Assembly (NCBI GenBank): GCA_039926025.1
Contig: JBDSXV010000089.1
Span: 1-64,000, forward strand
Direction: 5' to 3'
Length of the DNA stretch: 64,000 nt
Source of the DNA: Dokdonella_A sp039926025
GTDB taxonomy: Bacteria > Pseudomonadota > Gammaproteobacteria > Xanthomonadales > Rhodanobacteraceae
Shown piece after piece: positions 43,753 to 51,988 of this stretch; positions within the stretch are counted from its first letter, which is position 1; every line of letters starts with the position of its first letter. The notes below the pieces were generated by a model. That model worked only from the letters and a program-made list of their open reading frames with translations, did not search any database and was not told the DNA's origin. The position numbers and the translations under genes are program-made.

Positions 43753-45135
43753 TCAGCGTTTGGCGCTTACACGCCAGACTCGACCGCCGACGTCGTCAGC
43801 GATCAGAAGGTCGCCACGTTTGTCAAAGGCAACCCCGACCGGTCGGCCCCTTGCATTGCCTTGGTCGTCCAGAAATCCAGTAAGAAAATCTTCCGGAGGC
43901 GCCGAAGGCATTCCGTTCGCGAACGGAACAAGAATCACCTTGTAGCCGACCGCTGGACGTCGATTCCATGACCCATGTTGCCCGACGAAAGCGCCGCCCT
44001 CGTAGCGGGCCGGAAATGCGGATCCAGAATCGAATGCAAGTCCAAGGGAAGCCGTATGTGCGCCGAGGGCATAGTCGGGCACCACCGCAGTGGCTACCAG
44101 GTCAGGACGCTGCGGCTGCACACTGTTGTCGACGTGGGCGCCGTAGTAGCTGTACGGCCACCCGTAGAACGCGTTTCTGTTCACGCGGGTCATGTAGTCC
44201 GGGACCAGGTCGCCGCCCAGTTCGTCGCGCTCATTGACAGCCGTCCACAGCGCACCGCTTTGCGGCTGCCACGCCAACCCGTTCGGGTTGCGAAGGCCCG
44301 ATGCAAAAACAACCGTCTCGCCCGTTTTCGGATCGATTTCGAGAATGTCCGCGCGGTTTACCTCGTTCCCCATTCCGTTTTCCGCAGCGTTGCTGTTCGA
44401 TCCCACCGTCACATAAAGACGCGAGCCATCCGCATTGGCGATGACATTCTTGGTCCAGTGATGATTGATCGTTCCAGCCGGGAGGTCGGCGATCTTCACC
44501 GGCTCAGCGTCTATCGACGTTTCTCCGGTTTTGTAGGCAAACCTCAACAACGCATCGGTGTCTGCGACATAAAAATCGTCGCCCACGAGCACCATGCCGA
44601 AAGGAGAATTCAACCCCGTCAGGAACGTTGTCTTGGTCTCGGCAACCCCGTCGCCATCTACATCTCTCAGAAGCGAGATACGATTTGCACTGGGCGCTCC
44701 GGACCCTGCATTGCGCATGATGCGCCGCATGACCCAGCCCCGGATGCCCTTGGCGTCATCCGGCTTCGGCGGTGCATCCGTCTCTGCAGTCAGTACGTCA
44801 CCATTGGGCAATACATAAAGCCAGCGCGGATGATCGAGTTGGTCTGCAAACGCATTGACGGTGAATCCGGCAACAACGGTCGGCATCGTATTGACCGGCC
44901 ACCCTTTTGCCGGCGCAGTATTCACGGTAGGAAGCGCGGACTCCAGTGGCGCTGGCAGGATCGGATGCGGACCCGTGCCGGCCAGAGGGTCCAGCTTCGC
45001 ATTGCTCTTGCAGGCACTGACCAGGCAGCTCGTCGATACAAGCGCCACGAGCACGCACACAAGCTTGATAGCCGAGGCGATTGGCGCATCGCAGGCGGTG
45101 GGTTCCAATGCAGGTTTTTCGCTCATCGACTTCAT
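43753..45135 (-). CDS. sorbosone-dehydrogenase-type PQQ/sugar dehydrogenase lipoprotein
   Basis: A 460-residue protein with an N-terminal hydrophobic segment and a lipobox (LVSAC), so it is probably anchored to a membrane. The body is a six-bladed propeller of the glucose/sorbosone dehydrogenase family, with WLYVLPNGDVLTAE, SGLRNPNGLAWQP and GQHGSWNRRP as family landmarks. Related enzymes oxidise sugars or aldehydes with pyrroloquinoline quinone in the periplasm. Many family members have no known substrate. The gap of 269 bases to the Kelch gene argues against tight coupling. Confidence 0.87.
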   Translation of the reverse strand: MKSMSEKPALEPTACDAPIASAIKLVCVLVALVSTSCLVSACKSNAKLDPLAGTGPHPILPAPLESALPTVNTAPAKGWPVNTMPTVVAGFTVNAFADQLDHPRWLYVLPNGDVLTAETDAPPKPDDAKGIRGWVMRRIMRNAGSGAPSANRISLLRDVDGDGVAETKTTFLTGLNSPFGMVLVGDDFYVADTDALLRFAYKTGETSIDAEPVKIADLPAGTINHHWTKNVIANADGSRLYVTVGSNSNAAENGMGNEVNRADILEIDPKTGETVVFASGLRNPNGLAWQPQSGALWTAVNERDELGGDLVPDYMTRVNRNAFYGWPYSYYGAHVDNSVQPQRPDLVATAVVPDYALGAHTASLGLAFDSGSAFPARYEGGAFVGQHGSWNRRPAVGYKVILVPFANGMPSAPPEDFLTGFLDDQGNARGRPVGVAFDKRGDLLIADDVGGRVWRVSAKR

Positions 45136-45323
45136 GCGGCGCTCCCGCCAATTCGCGCGCGTTGGGCAGCGGACACGTTCCTATTCGGCGGGCCGGCCTC
45201 TGAACCTGCGCGAAGGCACGCATTGACCTCCAAGGTGTTGATTGGCCATGCCCCTGGGAGGCTGGGCAGGTAGACGCACCACGAGCTATAGACGTGTGCT
45301 TTCAATTCGCCCACTTGATGGGC

Positions 45324-45572
45324 TCACGCCTGCATCGCGTCGCGCTGCGTCTGGAAGCGCTGCAGCGCGGTCTTGAGCGCGTCGGTTCTGTTTCTCAGCA
45401 GTTGCAGCTTTTGTCGGGCACGAATGACCCGGTCGGCCATCTCGGCGCGCGCCTGCAATTCTTCTGGCGTCATAGGATCCGTAAGAGGCTTCAAATCACT
45501 GCACGCGTCGCGCGCGCGCTTTTCAATGGCGACCGAGATAAGTGGCGCGTTGCTGGATCTCTTCGCAGGCAT
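45324..45572 (-). CDS. small coiled-coil hypothetical protein
   Basis: An 82-residue protein, mostly charged helix with heptad-like spacing (EELQARAEMADRVIRARQ) and no membrane segment. The Met at 45572 is chosen because GGAG precedes it. No family is recognised. It lies in a run of small stress-type genes. Confidence 0.5.
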   Translation of the reverse strand: MPAKRSSNAPLISVAIEKRARDACSDLKPLTDPMTPEELQARAEMADRVIRARQKLQLLRNRTDALKTALQRFQTQRDAMQA

Positions 45573-45834
45573 GTCCATCTCCGATTGCGTGGGTGGGTCT
45601 TCAAACCATCGCAGCTCATGGCACAACTCGCGTCTCGACGCCGACATGGTCTGTTGTCACTCGATGTTGGCCAGAATGCAGCGCCATTGCTGAACCTTTG
45701 CCCGTGGGAGAAAACCTGAATACGGAAATGAGGTCCATGCAACAAAATCATTCAATTCTTGCAGCGGCATTCATGAAATCCAGCATGCCCATGGCAACAA
45801 TGCATGGTTCGAGAGATGAGTCCCTTGCGGCGCC

Positions 45835-46041
45835 TCAGTCACCTTCCGAGTCGTCCTCTCCACGAGGATCGATCAACCCGTCCTGATCGAGACCTTCCTC
45901 GGCAGTGCGTTCTTCGTTGCTCTGGGTTTCGTCACCAAACTCGTCGCCCGGCGTTTCCTGAATGCTCTCGATGAGATCATCAGGGAGATCGGTGAGATCG
46001 TCTGCTTTTCCCGGAATGGCGCTTCGCGCTGGATTGATCAT
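45835..46041 (-). CDS. small acidic hypothetical protein
   Basis: A 68-residue, strongly acidic protein (about a third Asp+Glu) without hydrophobic segments, likely disordered. GGGAG lies about 12 bases before the ATG. No function can be assigned. Divergently placed to the metallothionein-like gene. Confidence 0.55.
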   Translation of the reverse strand: MINPARSAIPGKADDLTDLPDDLIESIQETPGDEFGDETQSNEERTAEEGLDQDGLIDPRGEDDSEGD

Positions 46042-46237
46042 GATGCAGCTCCCGAAGTAAAAATCTGAAGGAAACGTTACCCGCGCAAGGACATCTCGCA
46101 GTGCGGCCCATTCTGGCGGCGGGATGCTGAACCCTGATCGTCAACGAAGGAGTACAGCGAGGCATACCGACTACGGTCTGCTCAGCAAGCATTCCATCGG
46201 CATGGCGTACACAGGAATCTGTCTCAGGAGGATTCCA

Positions 46238-46429
46238 ATGGAAATCAGTCAACGCAAGTGCGCGCACGTTGCATGCAAGTGCCCGGTCGCCGGCGAGGCG
46301 CTATTTTGTTCGCCTCACTGCGAAAGACGCGCCGATGAAGGCGACACGACCTGTGAGTGCGGACATCGTGATTGCGAAACGTCGATCGCCGAACCCGCAG
46401 TGGCGTTAGAAGGCGCCGCACTGGCGTAG
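46238..46429 (+). CDS. metallothionein-like small protein
   Basis: A 63-residue protein with nine Cys and several His residues spaced as in bacterial metallothioneins (CAHVACKC, LFCSPHCERRAD, CECGHRDCE). AGGAGG directly precedes the ATG, a very strong ribosome site. The family binds Zn, Cd or Cu in cysteine clusters in the cytoplasm. It resembles SmtA/BmtA but carries a C-terminal alanine-rich tail. A zinc-ribbon structural protein is the main alternative. Confidence 0.8.
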   Translation: MEISQRKCAHVACKCPVAGEALFCSPHCERRADEGDTTCECGHRDCETSIAEPAVALEGAALA

Positions 46430-46574
46430 AGCCAGATTGATGCAGCGTGCCGGCTGGGCCAGTAACCTGCCACTGGTCGTACTCGTATTGGCGCGCACAC
46501 TTGCGAATGCAGCGCCTGTTCAGTAGACCGATGGCTCGACGGCGTTGTTCACAACCAGTGGCCAAGTGAAAAAT

Positions 46575-46733
46575 TCAGATCTTGCCCAGTAAAAGCAACA
46601 CGAGAATTATCACGATCAGCAAGCCAACTCCGCCAGTCGGGTAGTAGCCCCATCCCCTGCTGTAGGGCCAGGTTGGCAGACCGACGAGCAGGAGAACGAT
46701 CAGGACAAGAAGGATCAATGCGCCAGTACTCAT
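46575..46733 (-). CDS. DUF3309-family small membrane protein
   Basis: A 52-residue hydrophobic protein with two membrane-spanning stretches separated by WPYSRGWGYYPTGG, the signature of DUF3309. AGGAG precedes the ATG at 46733. Function unknown. It follows the hypothetical gene at 46743-47054 by 9 bases and is likely co-transcribed. Confidence 0.8.
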   Translation of the reverse strand: MSTGALILLVLIVLLLVGLPTWPYSRGWGYYPTGGVGLLIVIILVLLLLGKI

Positions 46734-46742
46734 GGGTATCTC

Positions 46743-47054
46743 CTAGTCTAGGATGGCTATGGGAATGCACTCATGCCGGAGTGCCATCAGATCTGCTTCG
46801 ATGTCGCCGGGACTCGCACCCACACCGTAGGTGCCCGCAAGCCATTCGGGGCCTATATCGGGTGAGCTCTCAGGCGCGTCGAAGAGCACGTCCGAGCTCG
46901 CGTTAGCCCACACCGTGATATCGGATCGATGCAGCGCCTCATGAAGTTTCATGGCCACCGTAGCGAGATCGTCACGCAGCGACCCGGCAAAGGTGGCGTG
47001 TATTGACTTGCGTCCGTTGCGGCGTGTTCGCGATTGCGAGTCGAGCTTTGGCAT
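46743..47054 (-). CDS. hypothetical protein
   Basis: A 103-residue protein starting at MPKLDSQSRT, basic at the N-terminus and mixed alpha/beta afterwards (FAGSLRDDLATVAMKLHEAL). No family is recognised. It ends 9 bases before the DUF3309 gene. A longer frame exists upstream, but its composition is unlike a protein. Confidence 0.5.
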   Translation of the reverse strand: MPKLDSQSRTRRNGRKSIHATFAGSLRDDLATVAMKLHEALHRSDITVWANASSDVLFDAPESSPDIGPEWLAGTYGVGASPGDIEADLMALRHECIPIAILD

Positions 47055-47316
47055 TGAACTGTCCCCGATAGCGAACTGCCTGCAGTTTTTGCCCATCTTT
47101 TCGGGCCGTTTGCCGCTATGGCGCCTGAAGCCAGGCGGCACAGCGATGCGAAACTTAACGCGGCCCGACAAAACCGTTCATTAACAAATTTTCCATCCGC
47201 GGGCGCCGTTCATGTTTCATTGAGGCGTCACGGCAGGTTGCGATATCTCAGACCTCTGGACGTCTCTCACTCTCGAACCGTGCAGGGACGCGGCGTCAAT
47301 CGAAAAGCGCAGCGGT

Positions 47317-49137
47317 GTGGGCGCACTGCTGGACGCCACCGGAAATTATGGGAACAATCCTTCTTTGCTTCAGACAGGTGCAGAACGCTTGAAACATTTT
47401 TTTGAAGCAAATATGCGTTTTGCAGGTCTCCTGTTGTGCCTCGTCGTGATCGTAGTCGCCGGCTATGTTGTGCGACAGAAGGTCAGCGACGACACCGTCG
47501 ATGCGCTCGGATGGGTCAATCACACCCTCGAAGTTCGTGCATCTCTGCATGAACTGCGCGCCAATGTGAGCCAGATGCACGCCGCCGCCTACGGCGCGCG
47601 CCTCAATCCCTCCGACTCGGCCATTCGTCAGAAGTATGAAGAAAGTCGCGCCGCGTATCCTCCGCTGATGGATGCGTTGCGCGATTTGACTCGCGACAGT
47701 TCCGATCAGCAGGAACGCATCGCCATCTTGCGTGACCGCATCGGCGAACGAGTTGTTCTGCTGGATCGAAGCATGCGTGGCGATGCCAGCCTCGATGTCG
47801 GTGAACTCACGTCTTCGCTTGCGCGGTTTCCGGTCAAGGAAATCACCGATGCCATTGATGCGCGAGAGCAGCATCTGCTCGATGTGCGTCAGGAAATCGC
47901 TGCCAATCGGGTTCGGGTCGCGGCCTGGGCTACGCTTGCAACCGCGCTCGCCCAAATCGTGTTGCTTGGCGCAGTGATCTGGGCATCGGAACGCCAGCTC
48001 AAGCGTCGTGTTGAGGCTGAATCGGAGACCCGCCGTGCGGTAGGCCGTGCACGCCTGATCGTTGAGACTGTTCGCGAACCGATCGCCGTGATTACCAGCG
48101 ATCTCGAAGTATTGCAGGCGAACCAGGCCTTCGCGGATTTCTACGGGGTCACCCGGCCGATCACAGGCGGCCTGAATGTGATGCCTGCCTGGGGTGATCC
48201 GGTATTGCGCCAGCGCCTGAAAGATGTCGTGACGATGCGGCGTGAAATGTGGGACTACGAGGTCGAACAGGAAGCCGGTGGCGAAACCCGCCGACACGTC
48301 GTGGTCAACGCACGTCCCATGACGTTGCCGGACAGCAGTGATGCGACCGCTCTGCTCACCGTCAGTGACATGACGGTGCGCAAGCGAGCTGAAGAACAGG
48401 TGCTCGAACTCAATCGCCAGCTGTCCGGCAAGATCGCCCTCGTCACCGTTGTCAATCGCGAGCTGGAGGCATTTTCCTATTCCGTCTCGCATGATTTGCG
48501 CGCGCCGTTGCGCCACATTGCCGGCTTCTCCGACAAGCTTCGTTCGGACCTGGCGCAACAGGGCAACGACAAGATGCAGCACTACTGCGAGGTCATCTCC
48601 GACTCGGCACGTCGCATGTCGACCCTGATCGAGGATCTGCTCAGCTATTCGAGACTGGGGAGACATGCGCTGCGGTTGCAGGCAGTCGACATGCAGTCGC
48701 TCATCGACGAGACGCGCTCGACCCTTACAAGCGCGGTCGAGGATCGCCGAATTACCTGGCGCGTCGCGCCGCTGCCGGTGGTGATTGCCGATGCGTCCCT
48801 GCTGCGACTTGTCTGGCAGAATCTGCTCGACAATGCCATCAAGTACAGTGCCGGAAAAGACGAGGCCGTGATCGAGGTGGGCGTTGATGAAAACCCCGCC
48901 GAACGGATATTCTGGGTGCGCGACAACGGCGCCGGCTTCGACATGAAATATGTCGACAAACTGTTCGGTGTATTCCAGCGTCTGCACAAGGCCTCGGCGT
49001 TTGCCGGCACCGGCATAGGTCTGGCTTCGGTTCGCCGCATCGTCGCGCGTCATGGCGGGCGTACTTGGGCCGAGGGAGCTACAGGCAACGGCGCTACGAT
49101 CTATTTCTCACTACCACGCCACGATCCGATTTCTTGA
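47317..49137 (+). CDS. PAS-type sensor histidine kinase
   Basis: A 606-residue kinase. It has two membrane helices (about 33-52 and 205-225) flanking a periplasmic CHASE3-like helical domain, a PAS domain (about 240-350), a HisKA helix with the phosphoacceptor His in YSVSHDLRAPLRHI and an HATPase domain (NLLDNAIKYS, DNGAGFDM, GTGIGLASV). This is the bacteriophytochrome-like / CHASE3 group of kinases. The GTG start gives an N-terminal extension, and the Met at residue 33 is an alternative. It leads a three-gene signalling run and ends 14 bases before the response regulator. Confidence 0.92.
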   Translation: MGALLDATGNYGNNPSLLQTGAERLKHFFEANMRFAGLLLCLVVIVVAGYVVRQKVSDDTVDALGWVNHTLEVRASLHELRANVSQMHAAAYGARLNPSDSAIRQKYEESRAAYPPLMDALRDLTRDSSDQQERIAILRDRIGERVVLLDRSMRGDASLDVGELTSSLARFPVKEITDAIDAREQHLLDVRQEIAANRVRVAAWATLATALAQIVLLGAVIWASERQLKRRVEAESETRRAVGRARLIVETVREPIAVITSDLEVLQANQAFADFYGVTRPITGGLNVMPAWGDPVLRQRLKDVVTMRREMWDYEVEQEAGGETRRHVVVNARPMTLPDSSDATALLTVSDMTVRKRAEEQVLELNRQLSGKIALVTVVNRELEAFSYSVSHDLRAPLRHIAGFSDKLRSDLAQQGNDKMQHYCEVISDSARRMSTLIEDLLSYSRLGRHALRLQAVDMQSLIDETRSTLTSAVEDRRITWRVAPLPVVIADASLLRLVWQNLLDNAIKYSAGKDEAVIEVGVDENPAERIFWVRDNGAGFDMKYVDKLFGVFQRLHKASAFAGTGIGLASVRRIVARHGGRTWAEGATGNGATIYFSLPRHDPIS

Positions 49138-49151
49138 AGGGGAAGCCATCC

Positions 49152-49595
49152 GTGATTCGCGAAATCCGTACCATCTTGTTGGTCGAGGACAGTCTGCCTG
49201 ATGCCGAGATGACCATCGACGCCTTGCGCGAAGGCCATATCGCCAATTCGATCGTGCATGTCGAGGACGGTGTCGAGGCACTCGATTACCTGCACAGGAA
49301 AGGTGCCTACAGCGAACGTCAGGAAGGCAATCCGGCGGTGGTTTTGCTCGACATCAAGATGCCACGTATGGATGGCATCGAGGTATTGCGCGAAATTCGC
49401 GGGAATGAAGCGACGCGACGTATTCCGGTAGTGATCCTGTCTTCTTCGCGCGAGGAACGCGACCTCGCCGCGACTTGGGATCTGGGCGTCAATGCATACG
49501 TCGTCAAGCCCGTCGATGCACGCCAGTTTTTCGATGCCGTGCAGACGTTGGGGCAATTCTGGGCTGTGATGAACGAAGCACGTCCCGGCAACTGA
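49152..49595 (+). CDS. single-domain response regulator (Rcp1-like)
   Basis: A 147-residue receiver domain with acidic residues LVEDSLPDA, the phosphoacceptor Asp in VLLDIKMPRMDG, the switch Thr/Ser in ILSSSREE and the Lys in YVVKPVD. It has no output domain, as in Rcp1-type partners of phytochrome-like kinases. The GTG at 49152 has GAAGGGGA upstream. The stop is directly followed by the ATG of the hybrid kinase gene. Confidence 0.9.
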   Translation: MIREIRTILLVEDSLPDAEMTIDALREGHIANSIVHVEDGVEALDYLHRKGAYSERQEGNPAVVLLDIKMPRMDGIEVLREIRGNEATRRIPVVILSSSREERDLAATWDLGVNAYVVKPVDARQFFDAVQTLGQFWAVMNEARPGN

Positions 49596-51134
49596 ATGAG
49601 CAACGCAACGCCCGCGCTGCGCATTCTTCTGGTCGAAGACAGTGAACTCGACGCGGAGCTGCTGTTGCATGAATTGACCGCCAGTGGCCTGACCTTCGAA
49701 TCCGAGCGCGTTGAAACCGAAACCGCATTCGTGCAGGCGCTGCAGGCGTTCGCTCCCGACTTGATCATGTCCGACCTGAGCATGCCGGAATTTACGGGCT
49801 ATCGTGCCCTGGAATTGGCACGCGACAAAGGGTCAGACATACCGTTCCTGTTCGTGTCGGGCACGATGGGCGAAGAAGCTGCTGTAGAGGCGCTACGCGG
49901 TGGCGCGACCGACTATGTGCTGAAGCACAACCTGGCCCGGCTCGCCTCTGCTGTGAAGCGCGCCCTGACCGAAGCGGATGACCGCCGCGCACGCACGGCT
50001 GCCGAAGCGGAGCTGCTGCGCGCGCAACGGTACGAAAGCCTGGCCCTGCTTGCCTCCGGCCTGAGTCACGATTTGCGGAACGTACTGCAGCCGATCTCGA
50101 TGAGCGTCTATCTGTTGCAGGACGATCCGCGAGAAGAGATCCGCAAAGTCAGCGAGCTGATCACCGACTGCACGCAGCGTGGGCTGGAAATTGTTGCATC
50201 GATGCTTTCGTTCGCGAAGGGCTCACGCGCCTCAGTCCACCGCGTCAGCATAAAACAGCTGCTGGATGGGCTTTCGATGTTGTTGCGCGGAAGTCTCGGC
50301 GGCAATATCGAACTGCATATCGCGTCGCCGGATGCCTCGATCGAGGTTGAAGGCAACCACACCGAACTGCAGCAGTGTCTGCTCAACCTTTGCCTCAATG
50401 GCATTCAGGCGATGCCCGACGGCGGCACGCTCAGGCTGGACACGACGCAGGTCACGCTTGACAAGGAATTCTTCGAGCAAGGGGAACCCCGCGCACCGGG
50501 TCCCTATCTGCACATGTCCATCAGTGATACAGGCATTGGCATGTCAGCAGACGTGCGGCAGCGCCTGTTCAAGCCATTCTTCACGACCAAGGAAAAGGGA
50601 ACCGGACTCGGCTTGCTGTCCTGCCGGCGCATCCTCGCCAACCATCAGGGGCTCTTGAGGTTGGCCAGTGAGCCCGGACATGGAACGACGTTTTCGATCT
50701 ACCTGCCCATGCCGATCGCAGGTGCTCACATCGCGCACGGAGAGAGCGCGCGTGGACATGGCGAACGGGTTCTCGTTGTTATCGAACGCGAAAGCAAGAT
50801 GGTGTTGTTGCGTGACATCCTCGAAACGCACGGGTATGCCGTATCGCCGGCCGAAAACGGCACCGTCGCTGTGCAATCCATTGAATCGGAAGGACTGCCG
50901 GCCGTCGTCGTCATGGAGGCGCAGATGAACCTGATGACCGGTGTCCGCACCGCGTCAAAACTGCTGGAATTGAACTTCCAGGGGCCGCTGATCCTCATTG
51001 CAGGACCAAACCGACAAGCGATCGAGCACGACTTGCCTCCCCAGCTCCACATCCGCTTCATCGACAAACCGGTCGATCCTGATCAGCTGCTGACGGTTCT
51101 TGCCGAGGAAGTGAGTTCAAGCGGCAACAAATAG
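49596..51134 (+). CDS. hybrid response regulator / histidine kinase
   Basis: 512 residues in the order receiver (phosphoacceptor Asp in DLIMSDLSMPE), HisKA-type helix with His in GLSHDLRNVLQ, HATPase domain (DTGIGMS, TTKEKGTGLGL) and a C-terminal receiver-like domain. In the last domain the expected Asp is replaced (VVVMEAQM), so it is probably a pseudo-receiver. No membrane segment is present, so it is cytoplasmic. With the preceding kinase and receiver it can form a multi-step phosphorelay. The ATG starts right after the stop of the preceding gene. Confidence 0.9.
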   Translation: MSNATPALRILLVEDSELDAELLLHELTASGLTFESERVETETAFVQALQAFAPDLIMSDLSMPEFTGYRALELARDKGSDIPFLFVSGTMGEEAAVEALRGGATDYVLKHNLARLASAVKRALTEADDRRARTAAEAELLRAQRYESLALLASGLSHDLRNVLQPISMSVYLLQDDPREEIRKVSELITDCTQRGLEIVASMLSFAKGSRASVHRVSIKQLLDGLSMLLRGSLGGNIELHIASPDASIEVEGNHTELQQCLLNLCLNGIQAMPDGGTLRLDTTQVTLDKEFFEQGEPRAPGPYLHMSISDTGIGMSADVRQRLFKPFFTTKEKGTGLGLLSCRRILANHQGLLRLASEPGHGTTFSIYLPMPIAGAHIAHGESARGHGERVLVVIERESKMVLLRDILETHGYAVSPAENGTVAVQSIESEGLPAVVVMEAQMNLMTGVRTASKLLELNFQGPLILIAGPNRQAIEHDLPPQLHIRFIDKPVDPDQLLTVLAEEVSSSGNK

Positions 51135-51182
51135 CCGCGAAGAACATCGGGGTGAACGCAGCCTGTCCGATTTGCCGTCGAT

Positions 51183-51479
51183 TCAGCCGTGCTGCAGCTC
51201 AAGAACCATAACCTCGCACGCATCCTGTGAGGTGCGCGCCATGGTCAATCTGCTTGTGCCGATTTTCAAGATATTCCCGTCACGCGGCTTGCGCTTTGTC
51301 CCGATTCGTCCCATCGGTTCGCCAGCTATGTCGATGAGACACGGCCGAGTCGCATTGGGGTCGTCGCAAACGGAAAGAAAATTGCGCGTGAGCGCTTTTC
51401 GCAATACCAACCAGATTTCCTCATGAAGGTGCCGCTTGTGACGATTCAGCTCGTCGTGAAGGCCGACCGTATTCGACAA
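51183..51479 (-). CDS. doubtful hypothetical ORF
   Basis: A minus-strand frame (about 99 codons, with a TTG start) directly after tadA, with protein-like composition (HLHEEIWLVLRKALTR) and a weak ribosome site. No family is recognised. It may be fortuitous. The rest of 51135-51480 holds nothing else. Confidence 0.25.
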   Translation of the reverse strand: MSNTVGLHDELNRHKRHLHEEIWLVLRKALTRNFLSVCDDPNATRPCLIDIAGEPMGRIGTKRKPRDGNILKIGTSRLTMARTSQDACEVMVLELQHG

Positions 51480-51480
51480 T

Positions 51481-51957
51481 TTACCTGCGCGAGCGAAAGA
51501 ACCTGCTGAGCATTTCGCTCGCCTCCAATGCGAGCACGCCAGCGCGTACGTCCAGGCGATGATTGTGACGTTCGTGCTGGAGCAGGTCGAACGCGCTGCC
51601 TGCAGCGCCTGTTTTTGGATCGGTCGCGGCATAGATGACTCGTCCGATTCGGCCATGGATCATGGCGCCAGCACACATCACGCAAGGTTCCAGGGTCACA
51701 TACAACGACGCACCGGGAAACCTGTAGTTGCCCACGCGGCGGCCGGCGTCGCGCAGAGCATCAATCTCGGCATGCGCGCTCGGGTCACTCGCGCCGATCA
51801 TGCGATTGCGTCCCTCACCGATCATCGACCCGTCCAGCACAATCACGGCGCCGACCGGTACCTCGCCATCGCGTTCCGCTTCGCGTGCGAGCTCGAGCGC
51901 CCGCGCCATCCAGCGACCATCAGGGCCTTCGTTGACATCGCCGGTGGTGACGTTCAT
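51481..51957 (-). CDS. tadA: tRNA-specific adenosine deaminase
   Basis: A 158-residue cytidine-deaminase-fold enzyme that converts adenosine-34 to inosine in tRNA-Arg. The zinc site is complete: HAEID (His ligand, Glu proton shuttle) and PCVMCAGAM (two Cys ligands). The Met at 51957 is the likely start. One at 52002 would overlap the guaA end. It is last in the guaB-oxygenase-guaA-tadA run. Confidence 0.92.
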   Translation of the reverse strand: MNVTTGDVNEGPDGRWMARALELAREAERDGEVPVGAVIVLDGSMIGEGRNRMIGASDPSAHAEIDALRDAGRRVGNYRFPGASLYVTLEPCVMCAGAMIHGRIGRVIYAATDPKTGAAGSAFDLLQHERHNHRLDVRAGVLALEASEMLSRFFRSRR

Positions 51958-51988
51958 GGCGCGAATCCGCGGTAACCAGCCAACCTCG

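Noticed and set aside
47296..49053. 585-codon minus-strand frame
   Set aside because: It is the antisense shadow of the histidine-kinase gene at 47317-49137, which has clear catalytic motifs.
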